Positions 1 through 8,846 of a stretch of 64,000 bases of DNA are shown piece by piece; position 1 is the stretch's first letter; every line of letters begins with the position of its first letter. The position numbers and the translations under genes are program-made. The stretch lies in NCBI GenBank assembly GCA_024347235.1, contig AP025283.1, forward strand, positions 3,472,001-3,536,000, given 5' to 3'. The notes beneath the pieces are model-generated. The model saw only the letters and a program-made list of their open reading frames with translations. It made no database searches and was not told the DNA's origin. Source of the stretch: Aliamphritea spongicola (GTDB lineage Bacteria > Pseudomonadota > Gammaproteobacteria > Pseudomonadales > Balneatricaceae).

Positions 1-420
1 TACGACATCAACGTGCTGGCTCTGCTCAACAGCATGCAGGCCGTACTGGGCGATATGAAAGCCCGTAACGGCGGCACCATCATTAACGTCAGCTCCATTG
101 CCGGTAAGAAATCCTTCCCGAACCATGCGGCTTACGTGGGCACCAAGTTTGCGGTATCTGCCATGAGCGAAAACATCCGTGAAGAAGTGGCCGACAGCAA
201 CGTGCGCATCATGAGCATTTGCCCTGGCGCCGTAGAAACTGAACTGCTGGGCCACACCACTTCACAGGAAATCATCGACGGCTATGAAGACTGGAAACAG
301 GCCATGGGCGGCGTACTGGTAGCAGACGACATCGCCCGTACCGCAGCCTTCATGTATGCCCAGCCACAGGGCGTGAACATCCGCGACGTGGTGATCACTG
401 CCACCCGCCAGCAGCCGTAA
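1..420 (+). CDS. Short-chain dehydrogenase/reductase, C-terminal part
   Basis: The frame is open from base 1, so the 5' end lies outside the window. Visible are the strand 'IINVSSIAG' with the catalytic Ser, then 'YVGTK', the Tyr-x3-Lys catalytic pair, about 15 residues later, and 'CPGAVETEL', the PG substrate-loop motif that follows in this family. Together these identify a classical NAD(P)-dependent SDR, probably a soluble cytosolic oxidoreductase of the YdfG/3-hydroxyacid dehydrogenase type. The N-terminal glycine-rich cofactor motif is not in the window, so cofactor and substrate cannot be judged. The visible part has no frameshift. A hairpin lies 23 bases after the stop. Confidence 0.9.
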   Translation, partial: YDINVLALLNSMQAVLGDMKARNGGTIINVSSIAGKKSFPNHAAYVGTKFAVSAMSENIREEVADSNVRIMSICPGAVETELLGHTTSQEIIDGYEDWKQAMGGVLVADDIARTAAFMYAQPQGVNIRDVVITATRQQP

Positions 421-442
421 TCATTCCCTGTTAACAGATAAC

Positions 443-473
443 GCTGTATCCATTCTGCCGGAACGGATACAGC
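443..473 (+). other. Hairpin after the SDR gene
   Basis: GCTGTATCC at 443-451 pairs perfectly with GGATACAGC at 465-473 (9 bp, 13-base loop). No T-run follows, so it is not a typical intrinsic terminator. It may protect the 3' end of the SDR mRNA. The rest of the interval up to 572 shows no gene. Confidence 0.4.
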
Positions 474-572
474 CCCTGCCGGACAACAACCGATATACCA
501 GGAACCAGCCCACCGGGCTGAAGTAACAATAAACAACAACGCGGGTATGGATACCCTTTCCGGAGTTACACC

Positions 573-1459
573 ATGATTAAGCAATTCATCAAAACAAAAC
601 CGCCCCACTGCTACTGACCACCCTGATGACCACCTCAGCCGCCACGGCTCAGGCTGAAACCTGGCAGCTGGCATGGAAAATCAGCGACCTGCCTAACCCT
701 GAATCTGTCATCTATAACCAGCCCCGTGATGTGCTGTTTGTGTCTAATCAGGCACTGGGTGCACAACCCGGCGAAGCTTCCATCAGCATGCTAAGCACCA
801 ATGGTGCCGTGATCGATAAAAACTGGATCACCGGCCTGAATGAGCCCAAAGGCATGCACATTGTGGGCGACAAACTTTACGTCAGCGACGTCACCGAGCT
901 GGTCGAAATTGACATTTCTGAAGGCAAAATCAGCCAGCGTTACCCGGCGGAAAATGCCAAATTCCTTAATGATGTGACCGCCGACAGCGATGGCAATGTA
1001 TATGTCTCAGACATGTTCACCAGCGCTATATACCGCCTGAATACCAGCAACCAGTTACAGTTATGGCTGCAAAGCCCCAAACTGGAAAACCCAAACGGCC
1101 TGCTGGTACAGGGTAACAAACTGCTCGTAGCCGGCTGGGGAAAATTTAACGACGGTAAACCACTGGAAGCGCCACACGGCAACCTGCTAAGCGTATCCCT
1201 GCAAAACAAAGCCATTGCCAAAGTAAGCACCGAAACCCTGGGGAATCTGGACGGTCTGGTGCCTCACGGCGACGGTGAATACTTCTTATCAGACTGGGTC
1301 GACGGTGCGGTGCTGAACTACTCCACCAAAACAGGCCTGCGGAAAATCATCGACACCGACCGCAGCTCCGGCGACATCGCTTATCTGGAAGATCAGGGAT
1401 TACTGCTGGTACCCATGGCACTGCAAAAGAAGTACGGGTTTACAGCCGCAGACACATGA
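573..1459 (+). CDS. Secreted SMP-30/NHL-like beta-propeller protein (frameshift in signal peptide)
   Basis: The mature part begins near 626 with repeated short strands of the type 'NVYVSDMFTSAIYRL' and 'GEYFLSDWVDGAVLNY', typical of SMP-30/gluconolactonase or NHL-like six-bladed propellers. An ATG at 573 follows a GGAG at 561 and opens 'MIKQFIKTK'. After a one-base shift near 595-606 the frame continues 'APLLLTTLMTTSAATAQA', a normal Sec signal peptide, so the real start is 573. The protein is probably periplasmic. The end is doubtful: the frame stops at 1457-1459 just after 'LLLVPMALQKK', whereas another frame continues 'VRVYSRR' into the next ORF. The ligand or enzymatic activity cannot be told. 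Confidence 0.7.
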
Positions 1460-1968
1460 CAACGGATCTGGGCGTACGCCGTGACGGCAGCTATTACACC
1501 CGTCTGGAATGGGCCAGCCATACACTGGACACCCCACTCTATTGGGCAGCCAACATCAACGATGATGACACCGCCCGCAACAGCGGCAGCTGGGGTGCTC
1601 CGACAACTGGCCCAGCAGATGCGGTACTGAGCTTCTTCGGCGAAACTCAGGCAGTAAAACGCATCCGCATTTTCCATAACGTGGGTGCCACAATCAGCCC
1701 GCTGGATGAACTGGCGAAAACCGTTAACATCTACCTTTCAGACGATGCGGATCTGCAGCGGATTGGTGACAAAACTGCCTCACTGGAAGACTACACTTGG
1801 CAACAGGTGGTAGACGCCACCATGGAACAACGGGAAGGCTGGTTCGAATTTGAACTGCCAAAACCGGTGCATGCCCGCTACGTGCGGCTGCAACTGGCAG
1901 AAAACTTCGGCACACCGCCAGACCGTTCATTCGTTGAAACCAGTGAGATTAAGCTTTACGGGGAATAA
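1456..1968 (+). CDS. Discoidin (F5/8 type C)-like domain protein or C-terminal half of the preceding gene
   Basis: About 170 residues with features of a galactose-binding/discoidin jelly-roll: 'LYWAANINDDDTARNSGSWG' near the start, 'VKRIRIFHNVG' in the middle and 'HARYVRLQLAENFG...SEIKLYGE' at the end. The last is the usual closing strand pattern 'ryVRl...eikvyG'. Its ATG overlaps the previous stop as ATGA, which could be translational coupling. No signal peptide or clear ribosome-binding site is seen, and the frame is open upstream through a coding-like 'VRVYSRR'. A single indel near 1425-1432 would fuse it to the propeller. Role unknown, possibly carbohydrate binding. Confidence 0.55.
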   Translation: MTTDLGVRRDGSYYTRLEWASHTLDTPLYWAANINDDDTARNSGSWGAPTTGPADAVLSFFGETQAVKRIRIFHNVGATISPLDELAKTVNIYLSDDADLQRIGDKTASLEDYTWQQVVDATMEQREGWFEFELPKPVHARYVRLQLAENFGTPPDRSFVETSEIKLYGE

Positions 1969-2009
1969 AAACCTGAGGAAAACTACCCCTTAGCGGTTAG
2001 CGTGAGGCA

Positions 2010-2041
2010 AAAACAGCAGGCATTAGGTGCCTGCTGTTTTT
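2010..2041. terminator. Bidirectional intrinsic terminator
   Basis: CAGCAGGCA (2014-2022) pairs with TGCCTGCTG (2028-2036). The stem is flanked by an A-run on the left and a T-run on the right, so it can end transcription from the + strand gene ending at 1968 and from the - strand gene ending at 2074. Confidence 0.85.
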
Positions 2042-2073
2042 ATAAGCGTGAGGAGATCCCCTAAACAGACGCA

Positions 2074-2397
2074 CTAGTCAGACAAACTCACTCGTTTACC
2101 CTGCCGTTCCCAGGCCGGTTTATCGAAGAACTCAAAATCGCCCTTTTCCTGAGCCTCAGCCATGCGTTTCTGATAACGCTCATCCAGCGTCATCCCGAAT
2201 GCCGACATATGCTGACGCTCAATAATGTCTTCAAGATCCTTCGTCGTAACCACTTCCGTGATGACACCGGCTTCCATGAATGCCTTAATACCAGCGTTCT
2301 CCACCTCATCCGCCACGCCGGTATCCCTGACGGCCATATAAAACCGCATTAAACGCAATTCCAGTGCTGCGATGTAATTTGTTCTTTGGGTATCCAT
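2074..2397 (-). CDS. Hypothetical protein, 107 aa
   Basis: An uninterrupted ORF starting 'MDTQRTNYIAALELRLMRF', with AAGG about 7 bases before the ATG. The sequence is soluble, charged and mostly helical by composition, with no signal peptide, membrane segment or cysteine. I recognise no family. Its 3' end faces the terminator at 2010-2041, and the kinase gene lies upstream on the same strand after about 80 bases, so the two may be cotranscribed. Confidence 0.6.
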   Translation of the reverse strand: MDTQRTNYIAALELRLMRFYMAVRDTGVADEVENAGIKAFMEAGVITEVVTTKDLEDIIERQHMSAFGMTLDERYQKRMAEAQEKGDFEFFDKPAWERQGKRVSLSD

Positions 2398-2476
2398 AAA
2401 CGGCCTTAATTCAAAATCTGATCAACGGAGCATACAACAACAAAATCGGTATGTTGACCCGCTGCCTGACAGCGAG

Positions 2477-3001
2477 TTATTTCACATGCTGCTCAACAAA
2501 GCTGTTTAGTTCAGACACTGAGCGGATCACATGCAACGACTTATTCGTCGAAAGCTTCTCTACTCTCTGCAGAAAATCATCGTTCCAGAACTTCGGGCAA
2601 AGCTTTAGCACCTTATAACTTTGCAACGAGCCTTTTAAAACCGAACTGCCTTCAGGCCAGCCCTCCGGCTTTCTGAAAACGCCTTTCAGCAGCCGCTTGG
2701 TCACCAGCCAATAGGTAACCCAATACGGCAACTCGATATACACTAGGGTATCCGCTTCTTCTAAGCGGCGGTTAAAAGACGCCTGCGAACTCAGCGGGCC
2801 AAAGCCTTCAATTATCCATTCATCTGAAGCAAGAATCTTATCGTGAACCGCCTCGTAAGCCTGCCGATCAACCTCTTGTCCGTTGGGCTGATACAACAGT
2901 GAATCAACCGGATACAGCGAAATGCCGGTAGCCGCCGCCAGCTGTTTACTTAATGTGGATTTACCATTGGCGGGCTTACCAAATACAGCCACCTTCTTCA
3001 T
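2477..3001 (-). CDS. P-loop nucleotide kinase-like protein (adenylate kinase/FlaR-like)
   Basis: The protein begins 'MKKVAVFGKPANGKSTLSKQLA', with a Walker A motif (GKPANGKST) at residues 8-16, followed by 'LYPVDSLLY', where adenylate and shikimate kinase-like proteins bind substrate. The middle 'EGFGPL' and 'VYIELPYWVTYWLVTKRLLKG' resemble the lid and Walker B region of the FlaR/topology-modulation group. About 174 aa, as usual for that group. The ATG at 3001 was chosen because GGAGGAG precedes it by 6 bases. A longer frame from 3100 would cross a strong terminator hairpin. Phosphate acceptor unknown. Confidence 0.75.
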   Translation of the reverse strand: MKKVAVFGKPANGKSTLSKQLAAATGISLYPVDSLLYQPNGQEVDRQAYEAVHDKILASDEWIIEGFGPLSSQASFNRRLEEADTLVYIELPYWVTYWLVTKRLLKGVFRKPEGWPEGSSVLKGSLQSYKVLKLCPKFWNDDFLQRVEKLSTNKSLHVIRSVSELNSFVEQHVK

Positions 3002-3042
3002 GTTTGCTCCTCCTTGCCGGATAAATTCCCCGGAGGCAAAAC

Positions 3043-3067
3043 AGAAAACCCGCCTCTGGGGCGGGTC
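3043..3067 (-). terminator. Intrinsic terminator or attenuator upstream of the kinase
   Basis: On the minus strand ACCCGCC-loop-GGCGGGT is followed by TTTTCTGTTTT. It ends only about 42 bases before the kinase ATG at 3001, leaving little room for a promoter between them. It may stop readthrough from the YdeI gene (stop at 3226) or act as an attenuator for the kinase. Confidence 0.75.
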
Positions 3068-3225
3068 TGATAAATGTTCACGCATCACGAAACCCACCAT
3101 TCCTATGGAATGATGATAATTCGAACTGCCTGTTGCGTGAGATATGTAGTCATGCAGTTATCCTGATGCACGTGAAATTCCATGTCAACCGCCCGACTTA
3201 AAACAGGTCAAACAATCGCCAACAA

Positions 3226-3799
3226 TTACGCTGGTTTCTTCCCACGGCCAAGTGCATCCATAAACTTGGTAAACCGCCGCTGCCGGGTTTCAGGTTTCTT
3301 AGCACTGATTAAACCGTGGGCAATCACATACCGGGCCGACTTCGTGAGGGTTTTGTAAAGGCTTTCGCCTCCGGCTGGCTGGCCAGCGCTTCGATAAAAT
3401 CCGCTGGCACCTCCATCTCACTTGCCGTGTAAGCATTCTCCCACCGGCCGTCCGCCTGCGCTGCACGCACCTGTACCATCCGGGCGCCGTCATCCGCCCT
3501 TCGCTGATCAGCCGCTCCACATGCGCCCGGTTCCTTTTCGACCAACTGCTGCGCGGCTTGCGGGGCGTAATACGTTGCACATAGGCCTGATCGTCAATGG
3601 ACTTCTTAACTCCATCAATCCAGCCCCAGCAAAGCGCCTCAACCACCACATCATCCCAGGTGACACTGGCAATGCCTGACTGCTTCTTGAAGATCTTCAC
3701 CCAGAGCTCTGTTTCAGTGGCGTGGTTGGCTTTGAGCCAGAGACCAAGGAGCTCCGCCGATTCGAAGGTTAAAGTGTTTGATGGGTTGGCCTGGGGCAT
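3226..3799 (-). CDS. YdeI/OmpD-associated family protein (frameshifted)
   Basis: The N-terminal part 'TLTFESAELLGLWLKANH...ELWVKIFKK', then 'TWDDVVVEALCWGWIDGVKKSIDD' and 'QRITPRKPRSSWSKRNRAHVERLI', are hallmarks of the YdeI (bacteriocin-protection/OmpD-associated) family. One shift near 3490 restores 'YTASEMEVPADFIEAL'. A second near 3355 restores 'YKTLTKSARYVIAHGLISAK' and a basic tail ending at the TAA at 3226-3228. The full product is about 191 aa, the normal size. The biochemical role of this family is poorly defined. Cytosolic, no signal peptide. Confidence 0.8.
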
Positions 3800-3904
3800 T
3801 GGGTTGGGTTCTCTTAGGTGAAACAGTTCAGATACAACACGTATTTGAACGGGATCTTTTTCTGATTTTTACAATTTTAAAAACAAACAACCAAGCTATT
3901 TTCA

Positions 3905-4090
3905 TTAAGTGCTTGTTCCTACATGTGTGCCGAGCTTCAGGCCACCAGCATTCTTTGCATGGTAATTACCGCCCGTCTGCAACCGTAACCCGACCTTCTC
4001 AGGTGTCCAGAAAACATCAACCCCAAAGGTCTGCTTATTATCAGAATATGGCCCTGCCAGGTAAAACAGGGCTGCGATATTCAGACCTGA
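3905..4090 (-). pseudogene. Gene remnant, possible outer-membrane protein C-terminus
   Basis: A 61-codon open stretch ends at the TAA at 3905-3907 and has no start. Its translation contains 'TFGVDVFWTPEKVGLRLQ' and 'GGLKLGTHVGTST', alternating polar and hydrophobic like beta strands, which looks coding-like. Two in-frame stops upstream at 4091-4110 and no ribosome-binding site suggest a decayed 3' fragment or a badly frameshifted gene. The remaining bases between 3800 and 4145 show nothing else. Family not identified. Confidence 0.35.
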
Positions 4091-4145
4091 TCAGGCCAAT
4101 GCTTACACAGAAAGAACGAAAATAACCCCGCCGAATAAGGCACTT

Positions 4146-4775
4146 TCAGCTTTGCTGATGGCGGGCCATAAAGCGTTTTATTTCGTTTTCCGACGGGGCG
4201 ATACCTGTAAAGTTTTCCACATATCCCGGTGTACGGAGCAAGCGTTCTTCAATGGTGTCATCGATCATCATGGATATGTAACCCACCTGAGTGAAATACA
4301 CCGTGTGCGCACGCACGTCAGCCTGTTCAGGGCTGAAGTTGAAGCGTAAAAACATGTCCCGGATCGCATTAATCCGGTCCTGATCGGTTTCTTCCAGAAT
4401 CTTCTTCAGTGCCTGAGACTGCTGCGCCCAGTTCCGGATCGCAAAATCCATATGGGAGTCGAACAATTCAACATCAAACCAACAATCAAACAGGTTAAAT
4501 ACCGCTTCGCCGATTGTTTCTGCATACTGGCGGGTTTGCCTGAGCATATTTGCAGTATTCTTATCCTGCCAACGCTGAATCAATGCGTTGAGCAGCGCAT
4601 CACGGTCTTCAAAATACCAGTAGAAACTGGTGCGTGACATGTTCAGCTGTTTTGCCAAAGGCATGACCTTGACCGACTCCACTCCCGATTTAATCAGCAT
4701 CTGGTAAGCAGCATCTAACCATAGTTCTTCCGAACCGCGCGGGTTTGTGTGTTTAGAAACTTCAGCCTTGCTCAT
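4146..4775 (-). CDS. TetR/AcrR-family transcriptional regulator
   Basis: An intact 209-aa protein. The N-terminal domain (residues about 15-65) has the TetR helix-turn-helix: 'AYQMLIKSGVESVKVMPLAKQLNMSRTSFYWYFEDRDALLNALI', here with the typical S-x-x-S-F-Y-W-Y-F recognition helix. The C-terminal ligand-binding half is variable, as expected. The gene diverges from the MttB/OYE cluster beginning at 5207, and a perfect palindrome sits on that cluster's promoter at 5142-5153. It is therefore probably the local repressor, sensing a methylated amine or related ligand (inference). Confidence 0.88.
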   Translation of the reverse strand: MSKAEVSKHTNPRGSEELWLDAAYQMLIKSGVESVKVMPLAKQLNMSRTSFYWYFEDRDALLNALIQRWQDKNTANMLRQTRQYAETIGEAVFNLFDCWFDVELFDSHMDFAIRNWAQQSQALKKILEETDQDRINAIRDMFLRFNFSPEQADVRAHTVYFTQVGYISMMIDDTIEERLLRTPGYVENFTGIAPSENEIKRFMARHQQS

Positions 4776-5139
4776 CAGTTACTTAATCCATAAAAATTTA
4801 AGAGTCGGGAAAAATCACCGGCGCAGATTGTACCTCATAGAAGTACTGACTACTGAATTGTTAACCGGACATCAGACTGATTTTTATTGTCAGACGATAG
4901 TACGCCCACCGCAATGCATGCAACAGCCATCTTCATAACACGCCGTCAGTGCACGCAACAACCCTCTTCAGCCTGCCCACGCTCAGTATCTTTTCAGGAT
5001 TTCCTCCCGCTTACCGTCTGCTTTTACAAAGGCAGGCGTTAAAAACTACTCATTTGCGACATACCGGCTTCAGACTTGCCCATTAACCACGCATCGAAAT
5101 ACATAGGTGCAATCTATATCAACACTTATGTAGTCTTAA

Positions 5140-5167
5140 TTGACACATGTGTCGAACAAGTTAATGT
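5140..5167 (+). promoter_or_regulatory. Candidate promoter with overlapping TetR operator
   Basis: TTGACA (5140-5145) and TAATGT (5162-5167), 16 bases apart, form a good sigma-70 promoter for the gene at 5207. A perfect 12-bp palindrome GACACATGTGTC (5142-5153) covers the -35 box, a position suited to repression by the divergent TetR protein. The rest of the 4776-5206 interval shows no gene. Confidence 0.55.
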
Positions 5168-5206
5168 TTGGTCATTATATGTTCGAATTATCAGGGCTAA
5201 ATACTT

Positions 5207-6777
5207 ATGACCATGCTTACAGATTCAGACACCGTCAAACACACCAGGCGGCGTGTAAAACGCGACTCCCGGCGTAAAGCCAGAGTTCCCAATCAACATC
5301 TGGAAGTGCCTTATATCCAACGGAATATAAGGCCGTACGAATTACTCACCGAAGCAAACCTGGATAAAATTGAGGCGGCAACCGATCAGATCCTTTCTGA
5401 GATCGGCATTGAATTCAGAGACGACCCGGTAACCGTCGAACTGTTTCGTGAAGCTGGCGGCCACGTTACCAAGCTGGCCGGCGAAACCTGGAACATTAAA
5501 TTCGAACCGGGTCTGATTCAAAAACTCGTTTCCACCGCACCCGAAACATTTACCCAACACGCACGAAACCCAGCCAACTCTGTCGTGATCGGCGGGGATA
5601 CAACTGTATTTGCCCCATCTTATGGCTCGCCTTTTGTGATGGATATGGATAAAGGCCGGCGCTACGGCACCATCAGCGACTTCGAAAACTTCATCAAACT
5701 GGCGCAATCAAGCCCATGGTTACACCACTCCGGCGGAACCATCTGTGAGCCGACTGATTTACCGGTTAACAAACGTCATCTGGACATGGTCTATGCCCAC
5801 ATACGCTATTCCGACCGTCCCTTCCTGGGTTCAATTACCGCCCCGGAAAGAGCCGCAGACAGTATCCAGATGTGCCGGATACTCTTTGGCGAAGAATTTG
5901 TGAACAATCACTGCGTCATCATGGGGAATTTCAACTCGACCTCCCCTCTGGTTTGGGATGGCGTCTCAACGATGGGCATCCGTACCTATGCAGAAGCCGG
6001 GCAGGCATCAATCCACCTGCCGTTTCTGATGGGCGGGGCCGTCTGTCCGGTTACGATTCCGGGCGCTATCGCTCAGAACCTGGCAGAAACACTGGTTGGC
6101 TGTGCTTTGACTCAGCTGGTTCGTCCTGGCACCCCCACCGTGATGGGATCATTCATTACCTCCATGTCGATGCGCAGTGGCAGCCCCACCTTCGGTACGC
6201 CGGAACCTGCACTGGGCAGCCTGGTAATGGGCCAGATGTCCCGGCGCTTTAAACTCCCTTTACGTTGCGCCGGTAACTTCTCAACTTCAAAAGTTGCCGA
6301 TGCGCAGGCAACCGGTCAGGGGTGATGTCTATGCTCTCAGCCGTCCAGAGCGGCGCGAACTTCATTCTGCATTCCGCAGGATTCTTGGACGGTCTGCTGT
6401 CGATGTCCTATGAAAAATTTGTCATGGATACCGACCTCTGTGGCGCACTGCATGCTTACCTGAACGGCCTCACCGTCGATGAAGACAGCCTTGGCGTTGA
6501 ATCGCTCCGTGTCGGCGGCCCGGGTGAACATTTATTTGGTACGCCCCACACAATGTCCCACTACGAAACCGCCTACTGGGACAGCAGCCTGAACGACGAC
6601 GCGCCTTACGAAACATGGCATGAAAACGGTGCTGAAGATGCGCTGTCCCGCGCCAACCGCCAATGGAAACAAACCCTGGCTGAATACCAGGCGCCGCCAT
6701 TAGATGAAACCATCAATCAGGCATTGCTGGATTTCATGGCTGAACGCAAAGCATCCATGCCAGACAGCTGGTTTTAA
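5207..6777 (+). CDS. MttB-family (non-pyrrolysine) methylamine/betaine methyltransferase, copy 1 (frameshifted)
   Basis: About 523 aa of the trimethylamine methyltransferase superfamily (COG5598). A basic N-terminus 'TRRRVKRDSRRKAR' leads into the TIM-barrel with 'SYGSPFVMDMDKGRRYGTI', 'HSGGTICEPTDLPVNKRHL', 'MRSGSPTFGTPEPALGS' and 'LRCAGNFSTSKVADAQ'. The C-terminal part is 'VMDTDLCGALHAYLNGLTVD'. One shift near 6318-6325 joins the two pieces. No in-frame amber codon is seen, so it belongs to the non-Pyl subgroup, whose characterised member MtgB demethylates glycine betaine to a corrinoid protein. No corrinoid protein gene is next to it, so substrate and methyl acceptor are open. First gene of an operon with two OYE flavoproteins. 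Confidence 0.82.
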
Positions 6778-6791
6778 ATTAAGAGGTTTAT

Positions 6792-8824
6792 ATGTCAAAC
6801 GATCCGTTACTCCAGCCCTACCAGCTAAAGCACCTTACGCTGAAAAACCGCATTATGATGACCAGTCATGAACCGGCCTACCCCGAAGACGGAATGCCAA
6901 AGGACCGTTATCGTAAGTATCACGAAGTCCGGGCAAAATCAGGGGTTGCCTTAACGATGACAGCAGGCTCAGCTGCCGTCTCCAAAGACAGCCCGCCGGT
7001 TTTCAACAACATTCTGGCGTACAAAGATGAAGTCGTCCCCTGGCTGAAAAACGTCGCCGACGCCTGCCATGAACATGACTGCGCAGTCATGATTCAGCTT
7101 ACCCATTTAGGCCGGCGCACCGGCTGGAATAAAGGAGACTGGTTGCCGGTGGTATCACCTTCCCACCGCCGGGAAGCCTCCCACCGGGCATTCCCTAAAC
7201 AACTGGAAACCTGGGACATTGACCGCATTGTCAAAGACTACGCGGATGCCGCCGAGCGTATGCAGGCAGCCGGGCTGGACGGCATAGAACTGCAGGCCTA
7301 TGGCCATCTGATGGATCAGTTTTGGTCCCCTTAACCAATACTCTCGAAGGGCCGTATGGCGGAACACTTGAAAACCGCCTGCGCTTTACCATAGAAGTCC
7401 TGAGCGCCATTCGCCAGCGGGTAGGCAACGAGTTTATTTTGGGCGTTCGCTACACCGCTGATGAACAACTGAAAGGCGGCATTAACGCCCGGGAAGGCAT
7501 TGAAATATCGAAGTATTTACAAGACTCCGGCATGGTTGATTTCCTCAATGTAATACGTGGTCATATCGATACCGATGCAGGCTTAACAGATGTCATTCCG
7601 GTACAGGGCATGCCGGGGCGCCCCATCTGGATTTTGCGGGTGAAGTCCGTCAGGCAACCGATTTACCAGTATTCCATGCCGCACGCATACCGGATGTAGC
7701 CACCGCCCGCCATGCGGTATCTGCCGGGTTGGTCGACATGATCGGCATGACCCGGGCACATATGGCGGACCCGCACATCGTCCGTAAGATTATGGCCGGT
7801 CAGGAAACAGATATTCGCCCCTGTGTAGGCGCAACCTACTGCCTGGACAGAATCTACCAGGGTGGCGATGCACTCTGTATTCATAACGCCGCAACGGGCC
7901 GGGAACTGACAATGCCCCAGGACATTGAACCTGCGGATGTGGTTAAAAAATAGTCATCGTCGGTGCAGGTCCCGGCGGGTTGGAAGCCGCCCGGGTTGCC
8001 GCTGAGCGGGGCCACAAAGTCACGGTTTTTGAAGCCGCCCCACTGCCCGGCGGCCAGATTCGCCTGTGCGCACAAAACAAGCGGCGTCACGAAATGATCT
8101 CCATCATCGACTGGCGTATGGAGCAGTGTGAAAGAAGACAGGTTGAATTCCGTTTCAACACCTTTGCCGAAAGGTCCGATATTGAAGCCTTACAGCCCGA
8201 CGTAGTCATCATCGCCACCGGCGGCTTCCCCGACACAGAAGTACTGGAACAGGGTAACGAACTGATGGTCTCCAGCTGGGACATCATTAGCGGCGATGTG
8301 AAACCCGGCAACAACGTTCTGATTTATGACGACGCAGGCGATCACGCTGGCCTGCAAGCCGCCGAAGTGATTGCCGCCAGCGGTGCCACAACCGAAATCA
8401 TGACCCCGGACCGAAGCTTTGCCCCTGAAGTCATGGCAATGAATCTGGTGCCTTATATGCGGGAGCTACAAGCTAAGCGGGCAAAATTCACTGTCACCTA
8501 CAGATTGCTCAGCGCCGAACGCGACGGCACAGAGATTAAAGCAACAATCGGTACGGACTACAGTGACCACACCTACCGGCAAAGCTATGATCAGATAGTG
8601 GTCAACCACGGTACATTACCGCTGGATGACCTGTATTTTGAACTGAAAGACATATCATCAAATTCAGGCGCAATGGATCAGGAAGCACTGCTGGCAGGTA
8701 AACCACAAACCTTGCCGATAATCCACAGGGGCAGTTCCAGCTGTTTCGCATTGGCGACGCCGTGCATTCACGGAATACCCACGCAGCCATTTATGACGCC
8801 CTGCGGCTTGTGAAAGATATTTAA
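6792..8824 (+). CDS. OYE-family FMN/Fe-S/FAD oxidoreductase (TMADH / N-methylproline demethylase-like), copy 1
   Basis: About 677 aa in several frames (shifts near 7325, 7630, 7945 and 8700). The N-terminal Old Yellow Enzyme barrel is recognised by 'LLQPYQLKHLTLKNRIMMTSH', 'MIQLTHLGRR' and 'YGHLMDQFWSP'. A Fe-S segment 'CVGATYCLDRI...ALC' follows near 7820-7880, then a dinucleotide-binding domain 'IVIVGAGPGGLEAARVAAER'. This is the architecture of trimethylamine dehydrogenase, DgcA and N-methylproline demethylase (StcD). AAGAGG precedes the ATG by 7 bases, and the gap to mttB is 14 bases. Only three of the four canonical cluster cysteines are present: C-x2-C reads C-V-G-A. Likely an oxidative N-demethylase of a betaine-type substrate (inference). 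Confidence 0.8.
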
Positions 8825-8846
8825 AACTCCGGGGACAGGTTTCTGT

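Noticed and set aside
3778-4125. 115-codon + strand ORF
   Set aside because: Composition is not coding-like, the start overlaps the YdeI gene antisense, and the minus strand of the same stretch looks more like a gene remnant.
6310-6330. Stop codon inside the first mttB as a possible recoded pyrrolysine or selenocysteine site
   Set aside because: The stop is TGA, not the amber codon used for pyr­rolysine, and reading through it in frame gives unrelated sequence. The homologous sequence resumes in another frame, so it is an indel.
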